From the NCBI RefSeq assembly GCF_901827155.1, contig NZ_LR594659.1:3410001-3474000 (forward strand): a stretch of DNA of 64,000 nucleotides, in the 5' to 3' direction. Position 1 is the stretch's first letter. Every line of letters starts with the position of its first letter. Positions 40,507-54,466 of this stretch are shown one piece after another. Below the pieces are notes generated by a model. It did no database searches. It worked only from the letters and a program-made list of their open reading frames with translations, and was not told the origin of the DNA. Origin of the DNA: Variovorax sp. PBL-H6 (lineage in GTDB: Bacteria > Pseudomonadota > Gammaproteobacteria > Burkholderiales > Burkholderiaceae_C). Made by a program: the position numbers and the translations under genes.

Positions 40507-43500
40507 TCAGCCCTGAAGCTGCGCCCACAGCTTGTCAAGCCGCTTGATGCTCACCGGCTGTGGCGTGCGCAGCTCTTGCGCGAAGAAGCTCACCCGCAAC
40601 TCCTCGAGCAGCCAGCGGAACTCGTCCATGCGATCGTCCACTGCACCCTTGCGCTCGGCCACCAAGCGCCAGTAGCGCTGCTCCTGTGGCCGCAGCTCCG
40701 CGAGCCGCTGGGCGTCGCGGACCGGGTCGGCTCGCAGCTTGTCGAGCCGCATGCTGATGGCCTTCAGATAGCGCGCGAAGTGCGCCAGCCGCGGCCAAGG
40801 CGTCTGCGCGACGAAGCGCTTGCCCACCAGGCGCTGCAGCTGCTGCGCGGCATCCGCTGTCGCCTCGGGCTGGATCTTGGTGTCCTTGATCTTGCGCGCG
40901 GCCAGCGTGTATTCCGCGAGGATGATGCCGGCAAGGCGTGCGATCTCGTTGGCGATGAGCGTGAGCCGTCCGCGCCCTTCCTCAACGCGGCGTTCGAAGG
41001 CGGCCGCATCGGCCGGCAGCGGCTCCTGCAGGAAGGCCCGTTCCAGCGCCACCTCGATGATCTGCGCGCGCAGTTCCTCAGCCGTGCCCAGCGGCATGTA
41101 CGCCACCGCCATCTTCTGCAAGTCTGGAATGTTCTTCTCGAGGTACTTGAGGGCGTCCTTGAGCTGCAACGCGACCAGGCGACGCAGGCCGGCCCGATGC
41201 TTTGCGGCGGCCACCGCCGGCTCGTCGAAGACCTCGATCGTCACGGCGTCGCCGTCGTCGACGAGGGCCGGGAACCCGATCAGCGACTGGGCGCCGCGCC
41301 GCACTTCCATCAGCTCGGGAAGCTCGCCAAAGCTCCAGCTCGTGTAGCGCTGGCCCGCGGGCAGTGCCGGCGGGGCATCGGCCTTCGTCGCGGCGCGGCT
41401 CGCCGTCTGCGTCTGCCCGGCATCCACCGCGGGTGACGCGTCCGGCGAGACCTTCACCTGCAGGCCTGCCAGCGCCTGGAAGGCACCGCGCGCCTGCGCG
41501 CCCAGCTCCGCCTTCAGTGCACCGAGGTTGCGGCCCATGCCCAACTGCCGGCCGTGCTCGTCGACCACGCGCAGATTCATGAACAGATGGGGCGGCAGCA
41601 TGTCGAGCTTGAAGTCGGCGCGCTTGACGTCCAGGCCGGTCTCGTTGCGCACCCGCTTGAGCAGCGCCTCGGTCAGCGAGCCCTGGCCGAAGGCCTCCGG
41701 TGCACCAAGCGCCCCGGCCAGCCGCGCAGCTGATTCGGGCAGCGGTACCAGCCGTGCGCGCGGCTTCTGCGGCAGGCTCTTGAGAAGCGCCTGCACCTTG
41801 TCCTTGAGCATGCCCGAGACCAGCCACTCGCAGCGCTCATCGCTGACCTGGTTCAGCACGAAGAGGGGCACGGTCACCGTCAACCCGTCCCTGGGATCGC
41901 CGGGCTCGTGCAGATAGGTTGCGGCGCAGTCCACGCCGCCCAATCGCAGTGTCGGCGGAAAGGACTGTGTCGTGATCCCCGCCGCCTGGTGGCGCATCAG
42001 CTCCTCGCGCGTCAGGTAGAGAAGCTTCGGCGCCTCCTTCGAGGCCTGGCGGTACCAGCTCTCGAATGCGAAGCCGCTGGCCACGTCGGCAGGCAACTGG
42101 GCGTCGTAGAAGGCGTAGATCAGCTCGTCGTCGACCAGCACGTCCTGACGGCGGGACTTGTGCTCCAGCCCTTCGACTTCGCGCACCAGCTTTCGATTGG
42201 CAGCCAGGAAAGGCAGTTTGCTTTCCCACTGGCCGCCGACCAGCGCTTCGCGGATGAAGATCTCGCGCGCCGCGACCGGATCGATGCGGCTGAATTCCAC
42301 GCGCCGACCGCTGTAGACGACCAGCCCGTAAAGGGTCGCGCGCTCGAGCGCAGCGACCTGCGCGCTCTTCTTCTCCCAGTGCGGATCGAGGAGTTGCTTC
42401 TTCAGCAGGTGGCCGGCCACCTGCTCCAGCCATGAAGGCTCGATGTTGGCGATGCCGCGGCCGAAGAGGCGCGTGGTCTCCACCAGCTCGGCGCAGACGA
42501 TCCAGCGGCCGGGCTTCTTCTTGAGGTGCGCGCCGGGATGCCGGTGGAACTTGATGCCGCGGGCGCCGAGGTAGGCCTCCTCTTCCTCCATCTTCCAGCC
42601 CACATTGCCGAGCAGCCCCGACAACATGGACAGGTGCAGCGCTTCGTAGCTCGCGGGCGTGCTGTTGATGCGCCATTTGTGCTCCGTCACCACCGTGAGC
42701 AGCTGCGAATGGATGTCGCGCCACTCGCGGACGCGGCGGACGTTGATGAAGTTCTGCCGCAGGAGCTGTTCGTATTGGCGGTTGCTGAGCTTGTGGGTCG
42801 GTGTGCCCGTCTTGCCTTCTCCACCTCTGGGGATGGACTGGGGCGGGGGCACTCCACCGCGCGCATCGTGAATCCACTGCCATAGCCGCAGGTACCCGCT
42901 GAACTCGCTCTTCTCGTCATCGAACTTGGCGTGCGCCTGGTCTGCCTGCTGCTGCGCATCGAGAGGCCGGTCTCGCACGTCCTGCACCGACAGCGCGCTG
43001 GCGATCACCAGCACCTCCTCGAGCGCGCCGCGCGTGCGCGCCTCCAGGATCATGCGGCCGACGCGCGGATCCAGCGGCAGCTTCGCCAGCTCCATGCCCA
43101 TCGGCGTGAGCTCGTTCGCATCGTCGACCGCACCGAGCTCGTTGAGCAGCTGGTAGCCGTCGGCAATGGCGCGCCGCTGCGGCGCCTCGAGGAAGGGAAA
43201 GCGCTCGACATCCCCCAGATGCAGCGATTTCATGCGCAGGATCACGCCAGCCAGCGAGGAGCGAAGGATCTCCGGATCGGTGAAGCGCGGGCGCCCTTCG
43301 AAGTCCTTCTCGTCGTAGAGCCGGATGCAGATGCCATCGGCCACCCGCCCGCAGCGGCCGGCGCGCTGGTTGGCGGCGGCCTGGCTGATCGGCTCGACCA
43401 GCAACTGCTCCACCTTGCTGCGGAAGCTGTAGCGCTTGACGCGCGCCGTGCCGGCATCGATCACGTAGCGGATGCCCGGCACCGTCAGCGAGGTCTCGGC

Positions 43501-44470
43501 GACGTTGGTCGCCAGCACGATGCGACGGCCGCCGTGGCTGTCGAAGATGCGGTCTTGCTCGGCCTGCGAAAGGCGCGCGAACAGCGGCAGCACCTCGGCG
43601 TTGCGCAGCAGCGGCTGATGGCTCAGATGCTTGCGAAGGTGGTCCGCGGCCTCGCGGATCTCGCGCTCGCCCGGGAGAAAGACCAGGATATCGCCGCCAT
43701 CCCGCGGGTCGCGCCAGAGCTCGTCGACGCCGTCGGCGATCGCGTCGTTGAGATCGTGGTCGCGCGACTCCTCGAAGGGACGGTAGCGCTGCTCGACCGG
43801 GTACATCCGGCCAGAGACATAGATCGTCGGTGCAGGACCTTTTGCAGATGCGAAATGCTGCGCAAAGCGCTCGGCATCGATGGTCGCCGAGGTCACGATC
43901 ACCTTGAGATCCGGCCGCCGCGGCAGGATCTCGCGCAGGTAGCCCAACAGGAAATCAATGTTGAGCGAGCGCTCGTGCGCCTCGTCGATGATCAGCGTGT
44001 CGTAGGCCTTGAGCAGCGGATCGGTTTGCGTCTCGGCCAGCAGGATGCCATCGGTCATCAGCTTGACCGAGGCGTCGCGCGACAGGCGGTCCTGGAAGCG
44101 CACCTTGTAGCCGACCACCTCGCCGAGCGGCGTCTTCAGCTCTTCCGCAATGCGCTTCGCTACCGAAGAGGCTGCGATGCGCCGCGGCTGCGTGTGGCCG
44201 ATCAGCCGGCCCCGCCCGGGCGGGGCGTTGAGCTTGCCGCGGCCCATTGCCAGGGCGATCTTCGGCAATTGCGTGGTCTTGCCCGACCCGGTCTCGCCAC
44301 AGACGATAACGACCTGATGACCGGCAATAGCGGCCATGATTTCGTCGCGCCGCGCCGACACCGGCAGGGATTCTGGAAATTCGATTCGGAGCGCAGTCGA
44401 GGACAAGGCAGCAGTTCGGGGAAAATCGACAATTATCTTGCGCCCCGACCTCCGCCCGTTTGACCCTTCC

Positions 44471-44472
<2 letters not shown>
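40507..44472 (-). CDS. hrpA: ATP-dependent RNA helicase HrpA
   Basis: A protein of about 1300 residues with the DEAH/RHA helicase order: Walker A GETGSGKTTQLPK, DEAH box as IIDEAHERSLNID, the SAT motif VTSATID, the QRAGRCGR motif VI, helicase-associated and OB-fold domains, and the long HrpA-specific C-terminus (DUF3418-type). HrpA rescues or unwinds stalled ribosomes and processes RNA. The start is uncertain. ATG 44472 would overlap the divergent argA ATG by two bases and has no ribosome-binding site; TTG 44406 would give the length of E. coli HrpA. I give the outer limit. Confidence 0.94.
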
Positions 44473-45817
<1,345 letters not shown>

Positions 45818-45828
45818 GCCCCGACAAC

Positions 45829-47036
45829 ATGAACCCCCTGCTTTCCAAACTGCAGCCCTATCCCTTCGAGCGGCTGCGCCGGCTCTTCGCCGATGTCACG
45901 CCCGACCCTGCCTTTGCGCCCATCAGCCTCGGCATCGGCGAACCCAAGCACCCGACGCCCGAGTTCATCAAGCAGGCGTTGTCGGCCGGGCTGGGCGCGC
46001 TGGCGGCATATCCCGCGACCGCCGGCGACCTGAAGCTGCGCCAGTCCTTCACGGGCTGGCTGCAACGCCGCTACGCGCTTGAACTGGACCCTGCCACGCA
46101 GGTGCTTCCGGTGAACGGATCGCGCGAGGCGCTGTTCGCGCTCGCGCAGACGGTCGTCGATGCGTCGACGAAGCCAGCCCCCGTGGTGCTCTCGCCCAAC
46201 CCGTTCTATCAGATCTACGAGGGCGCGGCCCTGCTGGCCGGCGCCGAGCCGTACTACGTGCCCAGCGTGCCGGCCCGCAACTTCGCGGTCGACTGGGACA
46301 GCGTCCCGGCCTCGGTGTGGGAGCGGACCCAGCTGGTCTTCGTGTGCTCGCCCGGCAATCCGACCGGCGCCGTGATGCCGATGGAAGAATGGCAAAAGCT
46401 CTTCGCGCTGTCCGACCGCCATGGTTTCGTGATTGCAGCCGACGAGTGCTACAGCGAGATCTACTTCCGCGATGAACCGCCGCTCGGCGGGCTCGAGGCC
46501 GCGGCGAAGCTGGGCCGCAGCGATTTCCGCAATCTCATCGCCCTCACTTCCCTGTCCAAGCGCAGCAATGTGCCCGGCTTGCGCAGCGGCTTTGTCGCCG
46601 GCGATGCGGCCATCGTCAAGTCCTTCCTGCTCTACCGCACCTACCACGGCAGCGCCATGAGTGGGGCGGTGGCGGCGGCCAGCATCGCGGCCTGGGGCGA
46701 CGAGGCGCACGTCATCGAGAACCGTGCCCAGTACCGCGCCAAGTTCGCGGCCGTCACGCCCCTGCTCGAAAAGGTGCTCGACGTGCGGCTTCCCGATGCC
46801 AGCTTCTACCTGTGGGCCGGCGTGCCCGCGGCGTGGCAGGGCGACGACGCCGCCTTCGCCCGCGCGCTCTACGCTCAATACAATGTGACCGTGCTGCCCG
46901 GCAGCTATCTCGCTCGCGAAGCCGAGGGCGCCAATCCGGGCCGCGGACGCATCCGCATGGCGCTGGTGGCCGACACCGCCGAATGCACCGAGGCCGCGCA
47001 GCGCATCGTGAACTTCATCCAGAACCGAGCCCATCC

Positions 47037-47040
<4 letters not shown>
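45829..47040 (+). CDS. dapC: Succinyldiaminopimelate aminotransferase
   Basis: The 403-residue class I aminotransferase starts [20 protein letters not shown], the typical DapC beginning, with [30 protein letters not shown] and the PLP-lysine motif [16 protein letters not shown]. It catalyses an intermediate step of the succinylase branch of diaminopimelate and lysine synthesis. It is 12 bases after argA and overlaps dapD by four bases, forming the start of the dap cluster. Confidence 0.94.
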
Positions 47041-47861
<821 letters not shown>

Positions 47862-47915
47862 GACCCGTCAGGCGAGCCGCGACACCTTTCACAAACACGC
47901 TGGAGGAGAGAGCCG

Positions 47916-49064
47916 ATGAAGACGATGGAGCGAATTCTGCGCCTGATGGCCGAGCGCAAGGCATCCGACATCTACCTGTCGGCCCACTCCCCGGCGCTGA
48001 TCCGGATCAACGGCAACTGCGTGCCCATCAACGGGCAGGTGCTGCCGCCGGAGGCGCCGCTGTCCCTGCTGGCGGAGGTGGTCCCAGAAGCGCGCATCGC
48101 CGAGCTGGAGCGCACCGGCGAACTCAACATGGCGGTCGCCCTCGAGGGCGCGGGCAACTTCCGCATCAGCGGCATGCGCCAGCGCGGCACCTACGCGGTG
48201 GTGGTGCGGCACATCCCCTCGGAAATTCCCACCTTCGACGACCTGAACCTGCCCGAGATCCTCAAGACCCTGGTGATGGAAAAGCGCGGCCTCATCCTGA
48301 TGGTGGGCTCCACCGGCGCCGGCAAGAGCACCACGCTCGCCTCGATGCTGGACTACCGCAACGCGCACGCCAGCGGCCACATCCTCACCGTCGAGGAGCC
48401 GATCGAATTCACCTACGCCAACAAGAAGTCGATGGTGAACCAGCGCGACGTCGGCAGCGACACGCAGTCGCTGCAGGTCGCGCTCAAGAACGCGCTGCGC
48501 CAGGCGCCGGACGTGATCCAGATCGGCGAGATCCGCGACCGCGAGACCATGACGGCCGCCATCGCCTACGCTCAGTCGGGCCACCTGTGCGTGGCCACGC
48601 TGCACGCCAACAACAGCTACCGGGCGCTCAACCGGATCCTGAGCTTCTACCCGGTCGAAGTGCGCGCCACCCTGCTGGGCGATTTGAGCGGCGCGCTCCG
48701 GGCCATCATTGCCCAGCGCCTGCTGCGCACGCCCCAGGGCAGCCGGGTGCCGGCGCTGGAGGTGATGCTCAACACCGCGCTCGTGGCCGACCTGATCGGC
48801 AAGGGCGACTTTTCCGGCATCAAGGAGGCGATGGAGCAATCCATGGCCGAAGGCTCGCAGACCTTCGAGGAAGACATCGCCCGCCTCATCACCGAGAACC
48901 GCGTCAGCCGCGAGGAAGGCCTGTCGCAGGCCGACTCCCCGACCAACCTGATGTGGCGCCTGCAGAACCGCAACGTGGCCCCGGCCCGCAAGGAAGAGCA
49001 GAGTTTGCTCGACCAGGTCGACGAACCCTCCTTCACGGACATCACGCTCGACGTCCGCCACTAG
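47916..49064 (+). CDS. pilU: Type IV pilus retraction ATPase, PilU type
   Basis: The 382-residue secretion ATPase has Walker A GSTGAGKSTTLASMLD, the Asp box ILTVEEPIEF, Walker B region PDVIQIGEIRDRETM and the His box ATLHANNSYRALNR. The start MKTMERILRLMAERKASDIY and the C-terminal extension resemble PilU rather than PilT, which is usually shorter. It is preceded by GGAGGAG. It sits inside the lysine cluster, between dapD and dapE, on the same strand. Confidence 0.9.
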   Translation: MKTMERILRLMAERKASDIYLSAHSPALIRINGNCVPINGQVLPPEAPLSLLAEVVPEARIAELERTGELNMAVALEGAGNFRISGMRQRGTYAVVVRHIPSEIPTFDDLNLPEILKTLVMEKRGLILMVGSTGAGKSTTLASMLDYRNAHASGHILTVEEPIEFTYANKKSMVNQRDVGSDTQSLQVALKNALRQAPDVIQIGEIRDRETMTAAIAYAQSGHLCVATLHANNSYRALNRILSFYPVEVRATLLGDLSGALRAIIAQRLLRTPQGSRVPALEVMLNTALVADLIGKGDFSGIKEAMEQSMAEGSQTFEEDIARLITENRVSREEGLSQADSPTNLMWRLQNRNVAPARKEEQSLLDQVDEPSFTDITLDVRH

Positions 49065-49073
49065 CTTCTTTTC

Positions 49074-50255
49074 ATGTCCCGTACGCTGCACCTCGCCGAA
49101 CAACTGATCTCCCGCGCCTCGGTCACGCCAGACGACGCGGGTTGCCAGCAGATCCTCGGCGAGCGGCTCGTGCGGCTGGGCTTCAGGCTGGAGACTCTCG
49201 AAAGCGGACCCGCCGACTTCCGCGTGACCAACCTGTGGGCCGTGCGTCAGGGCAGCGCGGGCGCCGAGGCCGCCCGCACGCTGGCCTTCGCCGGCCACAC
49301 CGACGTGGTGCCCACCGGGCCGCTGGAGCAGTGGACGAGCCATCCTTTCACGCCCACCCACCTCGACGGCAATCTCTACGGCCGCGGCGCCTGCGACATG
49401 AAGACTTCCCTGGCCGCGTTCGTGGTCGCGATCGAGGACTTCCTGGCCGCCCGACCCGACCCGCGGCTCACCCTGGCCCTGCTGCTCACCAGCGACGAGG
49501 AAGGGCCTGCTGTCGATGGCACCGTGGTGGTGTGCAATGCGCTGGCGGAGCGCGGGGAACGCATCGACTACTGCATCGTCGGCGAGCCGACGTCAGTCGA
49601 GCGTTGCGGCGACATGATCAAGAATGGCCGGCGCGGCACCATGAGCGGCCGGCTTACGCTGCACGGCGTGCAAGGCCACATCGCCTACCCGCACCTCGCG
49701 AAGAACCCGGTGCACGCCTTTGCGCCTGCGCTGGCGGAACTCGTCGCTATCAATGCGGCGGGCGGCTGGGACGCGGCCCCCAACCGGTACTTCCAGCCGA
49801 CCAGCTGGCAGATCAGCAACATCCACGCCGGCACCGGCGCCAGCAACGTGATTCCTGGCAGTGCGGTGGTCGACTTCAACTTCCGCTTCTCGACCGAAGC
49901 CACCCCCGAATCCCTGCAGGCGCGGGTCAAGGCGGTGCTCGAGGCGCACAAGCTCGACTACACCCTGTCGTGGACCGTGGGCGGCCTGCCCTTCCTTACG
50001 CAACCCGGCGAGCTGGTGGCCGCTGTGCAGCAGGCCATCCGGGACGAGACCGGCATCGAGACCGAACTCTCGACCAGCGGCGGCACCAGCGATGCGCGCT
50101 TCATTGCGAAGATCTGCAGGCAGGTGGTGGAACTCGGGCCGGTGAATGCCAGCATTCACAAGATCGACGAGCACATCGACGTCGCCGGGATCGAGCAGCT
50201 CAAGAACATCTACCAACGCACGCTGGATCGGCTCGAAGCGCTGGCAGGTCAATGA
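49074..50255 (+). CDS. dapE: Succinyldiaminopimelate desuccinylase
   Basis: The 393-residue M20-family enzyme has the metal-binding blocks [37 protein letters not shown] and a terminal HKIDEHI. The dimerisation domain ([16 protein letters not shown]) is also present. It removes succinate to give diaminopimelate for lysine and cell wall. It overlaps prmB by four bases. Confidence 0.95.
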   Translation: MSRTLHLAEQLISRASVTPDDAGCQQILGERLVRLGFRLETLESGPADFRVTNLWAVRQGSAGAEAARTLAFAGHTDVVPTGPLEQWTSHPFTPTHLDGNLYGRGACDMKTSLAAFVVAIEDFLAARPDPRLTLALLLTSDEEGPAVDGTVVVCNALAERGERIDYCIVGEPTSVERCGDMIKNGRRGTMSGRLTLHGVQGHIAYPHLAKNPVHAFAPALAELVAINAAGGWDAAPNRYFQPTSWQISNIHAGTGASNVIPGSAVVDFNFRFSTEATPESLQARVKAVLEAHKLDYTLSWTVGGLPFLTQPGELVAAVQQAIRDETGIETELSTSGGTSDARFIAKICRQVVELGPVNASIHKIDEHIDVAGIEQLKNIYQRTLDRLEALAGQ

Positions 50256-51118
50256 CGACTGTCATCGAACTGATCGAGGCCGGCGAAAAGCAGCTGGCCG
50301 ATGCCGGTGTCGCCTTCGGCCACGGCACGACCAATGCCTTCGACGAAGCAGCATGGCTGGTGCTGTGGCAGCTGGGCCTGCCGCTCGACGGCCTCCACGA
50401 AGCAGCCGAACGCCCGGTCTCGCCGGCCGACGTTGCGCGGGTGGCCGAGCTGCTGGCGGCGCGCATCGCTACGCGCAAGCCCGCGGCCTACCTCACCAAG
50501 GAAGCCTGGCTGCAGGGCGTTCCTTTCTACGTGGACGAGCGGACCATCGTCCCGCGCAGCTTCATCGCCGAGCTGCTGGCCGACGGAACCATCGACCCCT
50601 GGCTCGGCGAGCACACGCAGCAGGTGCTGGACCTGTGCACCGGCAACGGCAGCCTCGCCGTGCTGGCCGCGCTGACCTATCCTGACGTCCGCGTCGATGC
50701 GGCCGATCTTTCAACCGAGGCGCTCCAGGTCGCTGCCATCAACGTCACGCGCCACGCGCTGGACGATCGCGTCAGGCTGATCGAATCCGACGGGCTCGTC
50801 GCCCTCCCCGGACCTTACGACCTGATCCTCTGCAACCCGCCTTACGTCAATGCACGGAGCATGGCCACACTGCCCGCCGAGTACCGCGCCGAGCCCGAGC
50901 TGGCCCTGGCCGGCGGCGCCGACGGCATGGACTTCGTGCGCCGCCTGTTTGCCGATGCGCCAGCCTGCATGAGCGACAACGCCGTGCTGGTCCTGGAAAT
51001 CGGCAACGAGCGCGTGCATTTCGAGGCAGCGTTCCCCAAACTCGAGGTGGTGTGGCTCGACACCAGCGCCGGCGAAGACCAGGTGCTGCTCGTCACCCGC
51101 AGCTCCCTTCTTTCATGA
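50252..51118 (+). CDS. prmB: Ribosomal protein L3 glutamine methyltransferase
   Basis: The 288-residue methyltransferase has the SAM-binding motif [20 protein letters not shown] and the NPPY catalytic motif ([13 protein letters not shown]), and the N-terminal substrate region with [20 protein letters not shown]. The last pattern distinguishes PrmB from PrmC. It methylates a glutamine in L3 using S-adenosylmethionine. It is coupled to both dapE and the following ABC-F gene by four-base overlaps. Confidence 0.93.
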   Translation: MTTVIELIEAGEKQLADAGVAFGHGTTNAFDEAAWLVLWQLGLPLDGLHEAAERPVSPADVARVAELLAARIATRKPAAYLTKEAWLQGVPFYVDERTIVPRSFIAELLADGTIDPWLGEHTQQVLDLCTGNGSLAVLAALTYPDVRVDAADLSTEALQVAAINVTRHALDDRVRLIESDGLVALPGPYDLILCNPPYVNARSMATLPAEYRAEPELALAGGADGMDFVRRLFADAPACMSDNAVLVLEIGNERVHFEAAFPKLEVVWLDTSAGEDQVLLVTRSSLLS

Positions 51119-53073
51119 TTACCCTCAAGAACGTCATCCTGCGCCGCAGCGCCAAGGTGCTGCTGAACGGCGCCAGCGTCACCATCAATCCCGGCGAGAA
51201 GGTCGGGCTCGTGGGGCGCAACGGCGCCGGCAAGTCCACCTTGTTCGCACTCTTCAACGGCACGCTGCACGAGGACGGCGGAGATTTCTCGGTACCGCCG
51301 TCCTGGCGGCTGGCCCAGGTCGCTCAGAACATGCCCGAAACGGAGGAGTCGGCAACCGATTTCGTGGTCGGTGGCGACACCCGCCTGGTGGAACTGCGTG
51401 AGGCGCTCGCGCTCGCCGAGGCCGGCCATGCCGCCGATCCGGACGACCCCGACATCGGGATGGCCCTTGCCCACGCCTACACCGACCTGCACGACGCCGG
51501 TGAACACGACGCGGCGCCACGCGCGCAGGCGCTGATCCTCGGCCTGGGCTTCAAGGTCCAGGAACTCGGGCAGCCGGTCAACAGTTTCTCCGGCGGCTGG
51601 CGCATGCGCCTGCAGCTGGCGCGCGCACTGATGTGCCCGAGCGATCTCCTGCTGCTCGACGAACCAACCAACCACCTGGACCTGGATGCCCTGGTCTGGC
51701 TCGAAGCCTGGTTGCAAAAATATGCCGGCACGATGATCGTGATCAGCCACGACCGCGAATTCCTCGATGCCGTGACCGACGTCACACTGCACATCGCGCA
51801 CGAGCAGCTCACCCGGTACGGCGGCAACTACAGCGCCTTCGAGACGCTGCGCGCGCAGCAGCTGGAGCTGCAGCAGTCTGCCTTTGCCAAGCAGCAGGAC
51901 AAGATTGCCCACCTCCAGAAGTTCATCGACCGTTTCAAGGCCAAGGCCAGCAAGGCCAAGCAGGCCCAGAGCCGGGTGAAGGCGCTGGAACGCATGGAAA
52001 AGGTCGCGCCGCTGCTGGCCGAGGCCGACTTCAGTTTCGAGTTCAAGGAGCCCGGGAACATTCCCAACCCGATGCTCACGATCGGCGCTGCGAGCTTCGG
52101 CTACCGTCAGGACGATGGGCCTCCCAGGACCATCCTGACCGGCGTCAACCGCTCGGTGCTGGCCGGCCAGCGCATCGGCATCCTGGGCGCCAATGGCCAA
52201 GGCAAATCGACGCTGGTGAAGACGATCGCACGTGAAATGGGCGCGCTCGCCGGCACGGTGACCGAGGGCAAGGGCCTCAACATCGGCTACTTCGCGCAGC
52301 AGGAGCTCGACGTGCTGCGTCCGCAAGACACGCCGCTGGAGCACATGGTGCGCATGGCGCGCGAGCTCGGGCCCAATGCCCGCGAGCGCACCGGCGAGCA
52401 GGACCTGCGCGGCTTCCTCGGCAGCTTCAACTTCAGCGGCGAGATGGTCAAGCAGCCGGTCGGCACCATGAGCGGCGGCGAGAAGGCGCGCCTGGTGCTG
52501 GCCATGATGGTCTGGCAGCGTCCCAACCTGCTGCTGCTCGACGAACCGACCAACCACCTGGACCTCGCGACCCGCGAGGCCTTGGCGGTTGCCCTCAACG
52601 AATTCGAGGGCACGCTGATGCTGGTCAGCCACGACCGTGCGCTGCTGCGTTCGGTCTGCGACGAATTCTGGCTGGTCGGCCGTGGCCGCGTCAGCGACTT
52701 CGATGGTGACCTCGACGACTACCAGCGCTACCTGCTCGACGAGGCCAAGCGCGTGCGCGAGGAGGCCAGGCTGGCCACTCGCGAGGCGGAGAGCGCTGCC
52801 GTCACGGCTGCAGTCTCGTTAGCCGCACAGGAGCGCCAACAGCGCAGCGGCCAAGCCAAGCCGCTGATGCGCGAGCTGGCGCAGATCGACGAGCACTTGG
52901 CCGCCGCCGGCGCCGAAAAGACGGCGCTCGAGGCACGGCTGTCGGCTTCGCTCCCGGCGCCGGAGATTGCCGAGACGGGCCGGCGCCTGAAGGCGCTCAA
53001 CGAGCAGATCGGCCGGCTCGAGGAGCGGTGGCTGGCCCTGTCGGACCAGATCGAGACTCTGGCCGCCGACTGA
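51115..53073 (+). CDS. ABC-F family ATPase (Uup/YheS type)
   Basis: The 652-residue protein contains two ABC domains without membrane segments: Walker A GRNGAGKST and GANGQGKST, Walker B LLLLDEPTNHLDL twice, and signatures FSGGWRMR and MSGGEKAR. A P-site linker with a coiled KAKASKAKQAQSRVKALERM lies between the domains, and a C-terminal coiled coil (about 560-650) follows. These ATPases act on ribosomes to relieve stalling. Domain layout is closest to YheS; the exact subgroup is not certain. Confidence 0.9.
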   Translation: MITLKNVILRRSAKVLLNGASVTINPGEKVGLVGRNGAGKSTLFALFNGTLHEDGGDFSVPPSWRLAQVAQNMPETEESATDFVVGGDTRLVELREALALAEAGHAADPDDPDIGMALAHAYTDLHDAGEHDAAPRAQALILGLGFKVQELGQPVNSFSGGWRMRLQLARALMCPSDLLLLDEPTNHLDLDALVWLEAWLQKYAGTMIVISHDREFLDAVTDVTLHIAHEQLTRYGGNYSAFETLRAQQLELQQSAFAKQQDKIAHLQKFIDRFKAKASKAKQAQSRVKALERMEKVAPLLAEADFSFEFKEPGNIPNPMLTIGAASFGYRQDDGPPRTILTGVNRSVLAGQRIGILGANGQGKSTLVKTIAREMGALAGTVTEGKGLNIGYFAQQELDVLRPQDTPLEHMVRMARELGPNARERTGEQDLRGFLGSFNFSGEMVKQPVGTMSGGEKARLVLAMMVWQRPNLLLLDEPTNHLDLATREALAVALNEFEGTLMLVSHDRALLRSVCDEFWLVGRGRVSDFDGDLDDYQRYLLDEAKRVREEARLATREAESAAVTAAVSLAAQERQQRSGQAKPLMRELAQIDEHLAAAGAEKTALEARLSASLPAPEIAETGRRLKALNEQIGRLEERWLALSDQIETLAAD

Positions 53074-53099
53074 CCGGACGTGATAGCCTCCGGCGAACC

Positions 53100-53672
53100 A
53101 TGCCGTCGGCTCTCGAACTCGCACGCGGTGATCCGCACCTCATCGCGGCCATCCAGCGCAGCCGGCGCATGCTCGGTCGCAAGGCGCTGATCGCTGCTGC
53201 CGCCAGCGCGGTGCCCATCCCCGGGGTCGACTGGGCCGCCGATGCCGCCCTGCTGTCGCGGTTGATTCCCAGGATCAGCGCTGAATTCGGTCTCTCGGTG
53301 GCCCAGATCGAGGGATTGGCGCCTCATCAGCGCGAGCGCATCCAGCAAGCAGCAGCAGCAGCCGGTGCCCTGCTGGTGGGCAAGCTGGTGACGCGCGAAT
53401 TGCTCATCAAGCTCGCTCGCCATGCCGGCATCCGCATGACGGCCAAGCAGGCCACGAAGTACGTCCCCGTCGCAGGCCAGCTGGTCTCCGCTGCGATCGG
53501 GTACGCCGCCTTGCGGACGCTGGGCGAGCTGCATATCCGGGATTGCGTCCAGGTGGCGCAATCGGTGCGCCACCTGCTTGCATCGCCATCCGCGCCCGGG
53601 AACGAACGGCAGATCGAGGCTCAGGCCGCTGTGCGCAGCCGCTCCCTGTGGGCGCGGCTGCGCTCCAACTGA
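53100..53672 (+). CDS. Hypothetical protein with hydrophobic core (DUF697/EcsC-like feel)
   Basis: A 190-residue protein. The central part contains the pattern AAASAVPIPGVDWAADAALL followed by a hydrophobic stretch (AAAAAGALLVGKLVTRELLI and YVPVAGQLVSAAIGYAALR) able to associate with membranes. The VPIPGVD motif recalls YcjF/DUF697 proteins, but I do not claim membership. It follows the ABC-F gene after 26 bases with its own ATG. Confidence 0.6.
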   Translation: MPSALELARGDPHLIAAIQRSRRMLGRKALIAAAASAVPIPGVDWAADAALLSRLIPRISAEFGLSVAQIEGLAPHQRERIQQAAAAAGALLVGKLVTRELLIKLARHAGIRMTAKQATKYVPVAGQLVSAAIGYAALRTLGELHIRDCVQVAQSVRHLLASPSAPGNERQIEAQAAVRSRSLWARLRSN

Positions 53673-53845
53673 GCGGGCATGGCGCTCCTTGGCTGGCAGA
53701 AACTGTTTGTTTGCCCCCACACGACGACGGCATACCATCTGACGAAATCCGGCCTGACCGAGTGTCAAGTTCATAATGCCGGGCAAGGTGCCGATGAAAC
53801 GGCGGCCCAGGGTTCATGTCAGGGATCGAGGTGAGGAGTTAACAG

Positions 53846-54067
53846 ATGAATGAGACAGATCTCGCAGCGTCGGTGGAAAAGCTCATGGCACGGGTTGACT
53901 ACTACCTGCACTGCGAGTTGGACGAAGAGTACGACCACGATCGGCCGGACACCGCGCGCAGTCAGCTCGAAGCCGCGTTGAGACAGGAACTGCTGCGAGC
54001 AAGCGCCGTCGGCCTCGTTTCCGCAATCGCGGGAGCGCAGCCGATTCTGGGCGGCGACGCAGACTGA
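53846..54067 (+). CDS. Hypothetical 73-residue acidic protein
   Basis: ATG 53846 follows GAGGTGAGGAG and opens MNETDLAASVEKLMARVDYY, then an acidic helical segment with HCELDEEYDHDRPDTARSQL and LEAALRQELLRASAVGLVSA. No family is recognised. The good ribosome-binding site supports expression. Confidence 0.55.
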   Translation: MNETDLAASVEKLMARVDYYLHCELDEEYDHDRPDTARSQLEAALRQELLRASAVGLVSAIAGAQPILGGDAD

Positions 54068-54130
54068 TCGTTAGCCGATCGTTCCTGTTCCCACACGGCG
54101 CAGCGGCAGTCCGCGCCGCTGAGCCCCTCG

Positions 54131-54334
54131 TCACAAGGTGCTGATCAGGCGCACCAAGGCTGGAACCGCGAGAACCAGAAACCCGACCATCACGTTGCGG
54201 CGCCAAGCTACGGCATGCTCGACACGTTGGGCAGACCGATATGAATCAAGGAAGGCGCGCTGCTCAGCCTGGTCAGCATGGTCTTTCCACCATTCGTGAG
54301 TCGTTGATTGGGTAGTGCTCTTCATGTAATCCAT
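54131..54334 (-). CDS. Small membrane-anchored hypothetical protein
   Basis: A 67-residue protein with a Ser/Thr-rich polar N-terminus (YMKSTTQSTTHEWWKDHADQ), a helix, and one C-terminal membrane segment (VMVGFLVLAVPALVRLI). An inverted repeat TGTAATC/GATTACA (54,325-54,344) covers its start codon and is a candidate operator. ATG 54325 is an alternative start. Confidence 0.5.
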   Translation of the reverse strand: MDYMKSTTQSTTHEWWKDHADQAEQRAFLDSYRSAQRVEHAVAWRRNVMVGFLVLAVPALVRLISTL

Positions 54335-54344
54335 TGTGATTACA
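54325..54344. promoter_or_regulatory. Inverted repeat over a start codon
   Basis: TGTAATC and GATTACA, seven-base arms with six bases between, overlap the start of the minus-strand small membrane protein gene. Candidate operator. Confidence 0.45.
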
Positions 54345-54466
54345 TCAGCCCGCCTATTCCAGGAAAAAAAGCACGCTTTAGTTTACAAAGTCCACCTACA
54401 TCTGCGTCCTGACAGGTGTGGTATTCCGTTGCACCCCCGCCGGACCAATGACACTAGAGTTTCTCC

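Noticed and set aside
42931..44463. 510-codon plus-strand open frame
   Set aside because: Antisense to the N-terminal half of hrpA.
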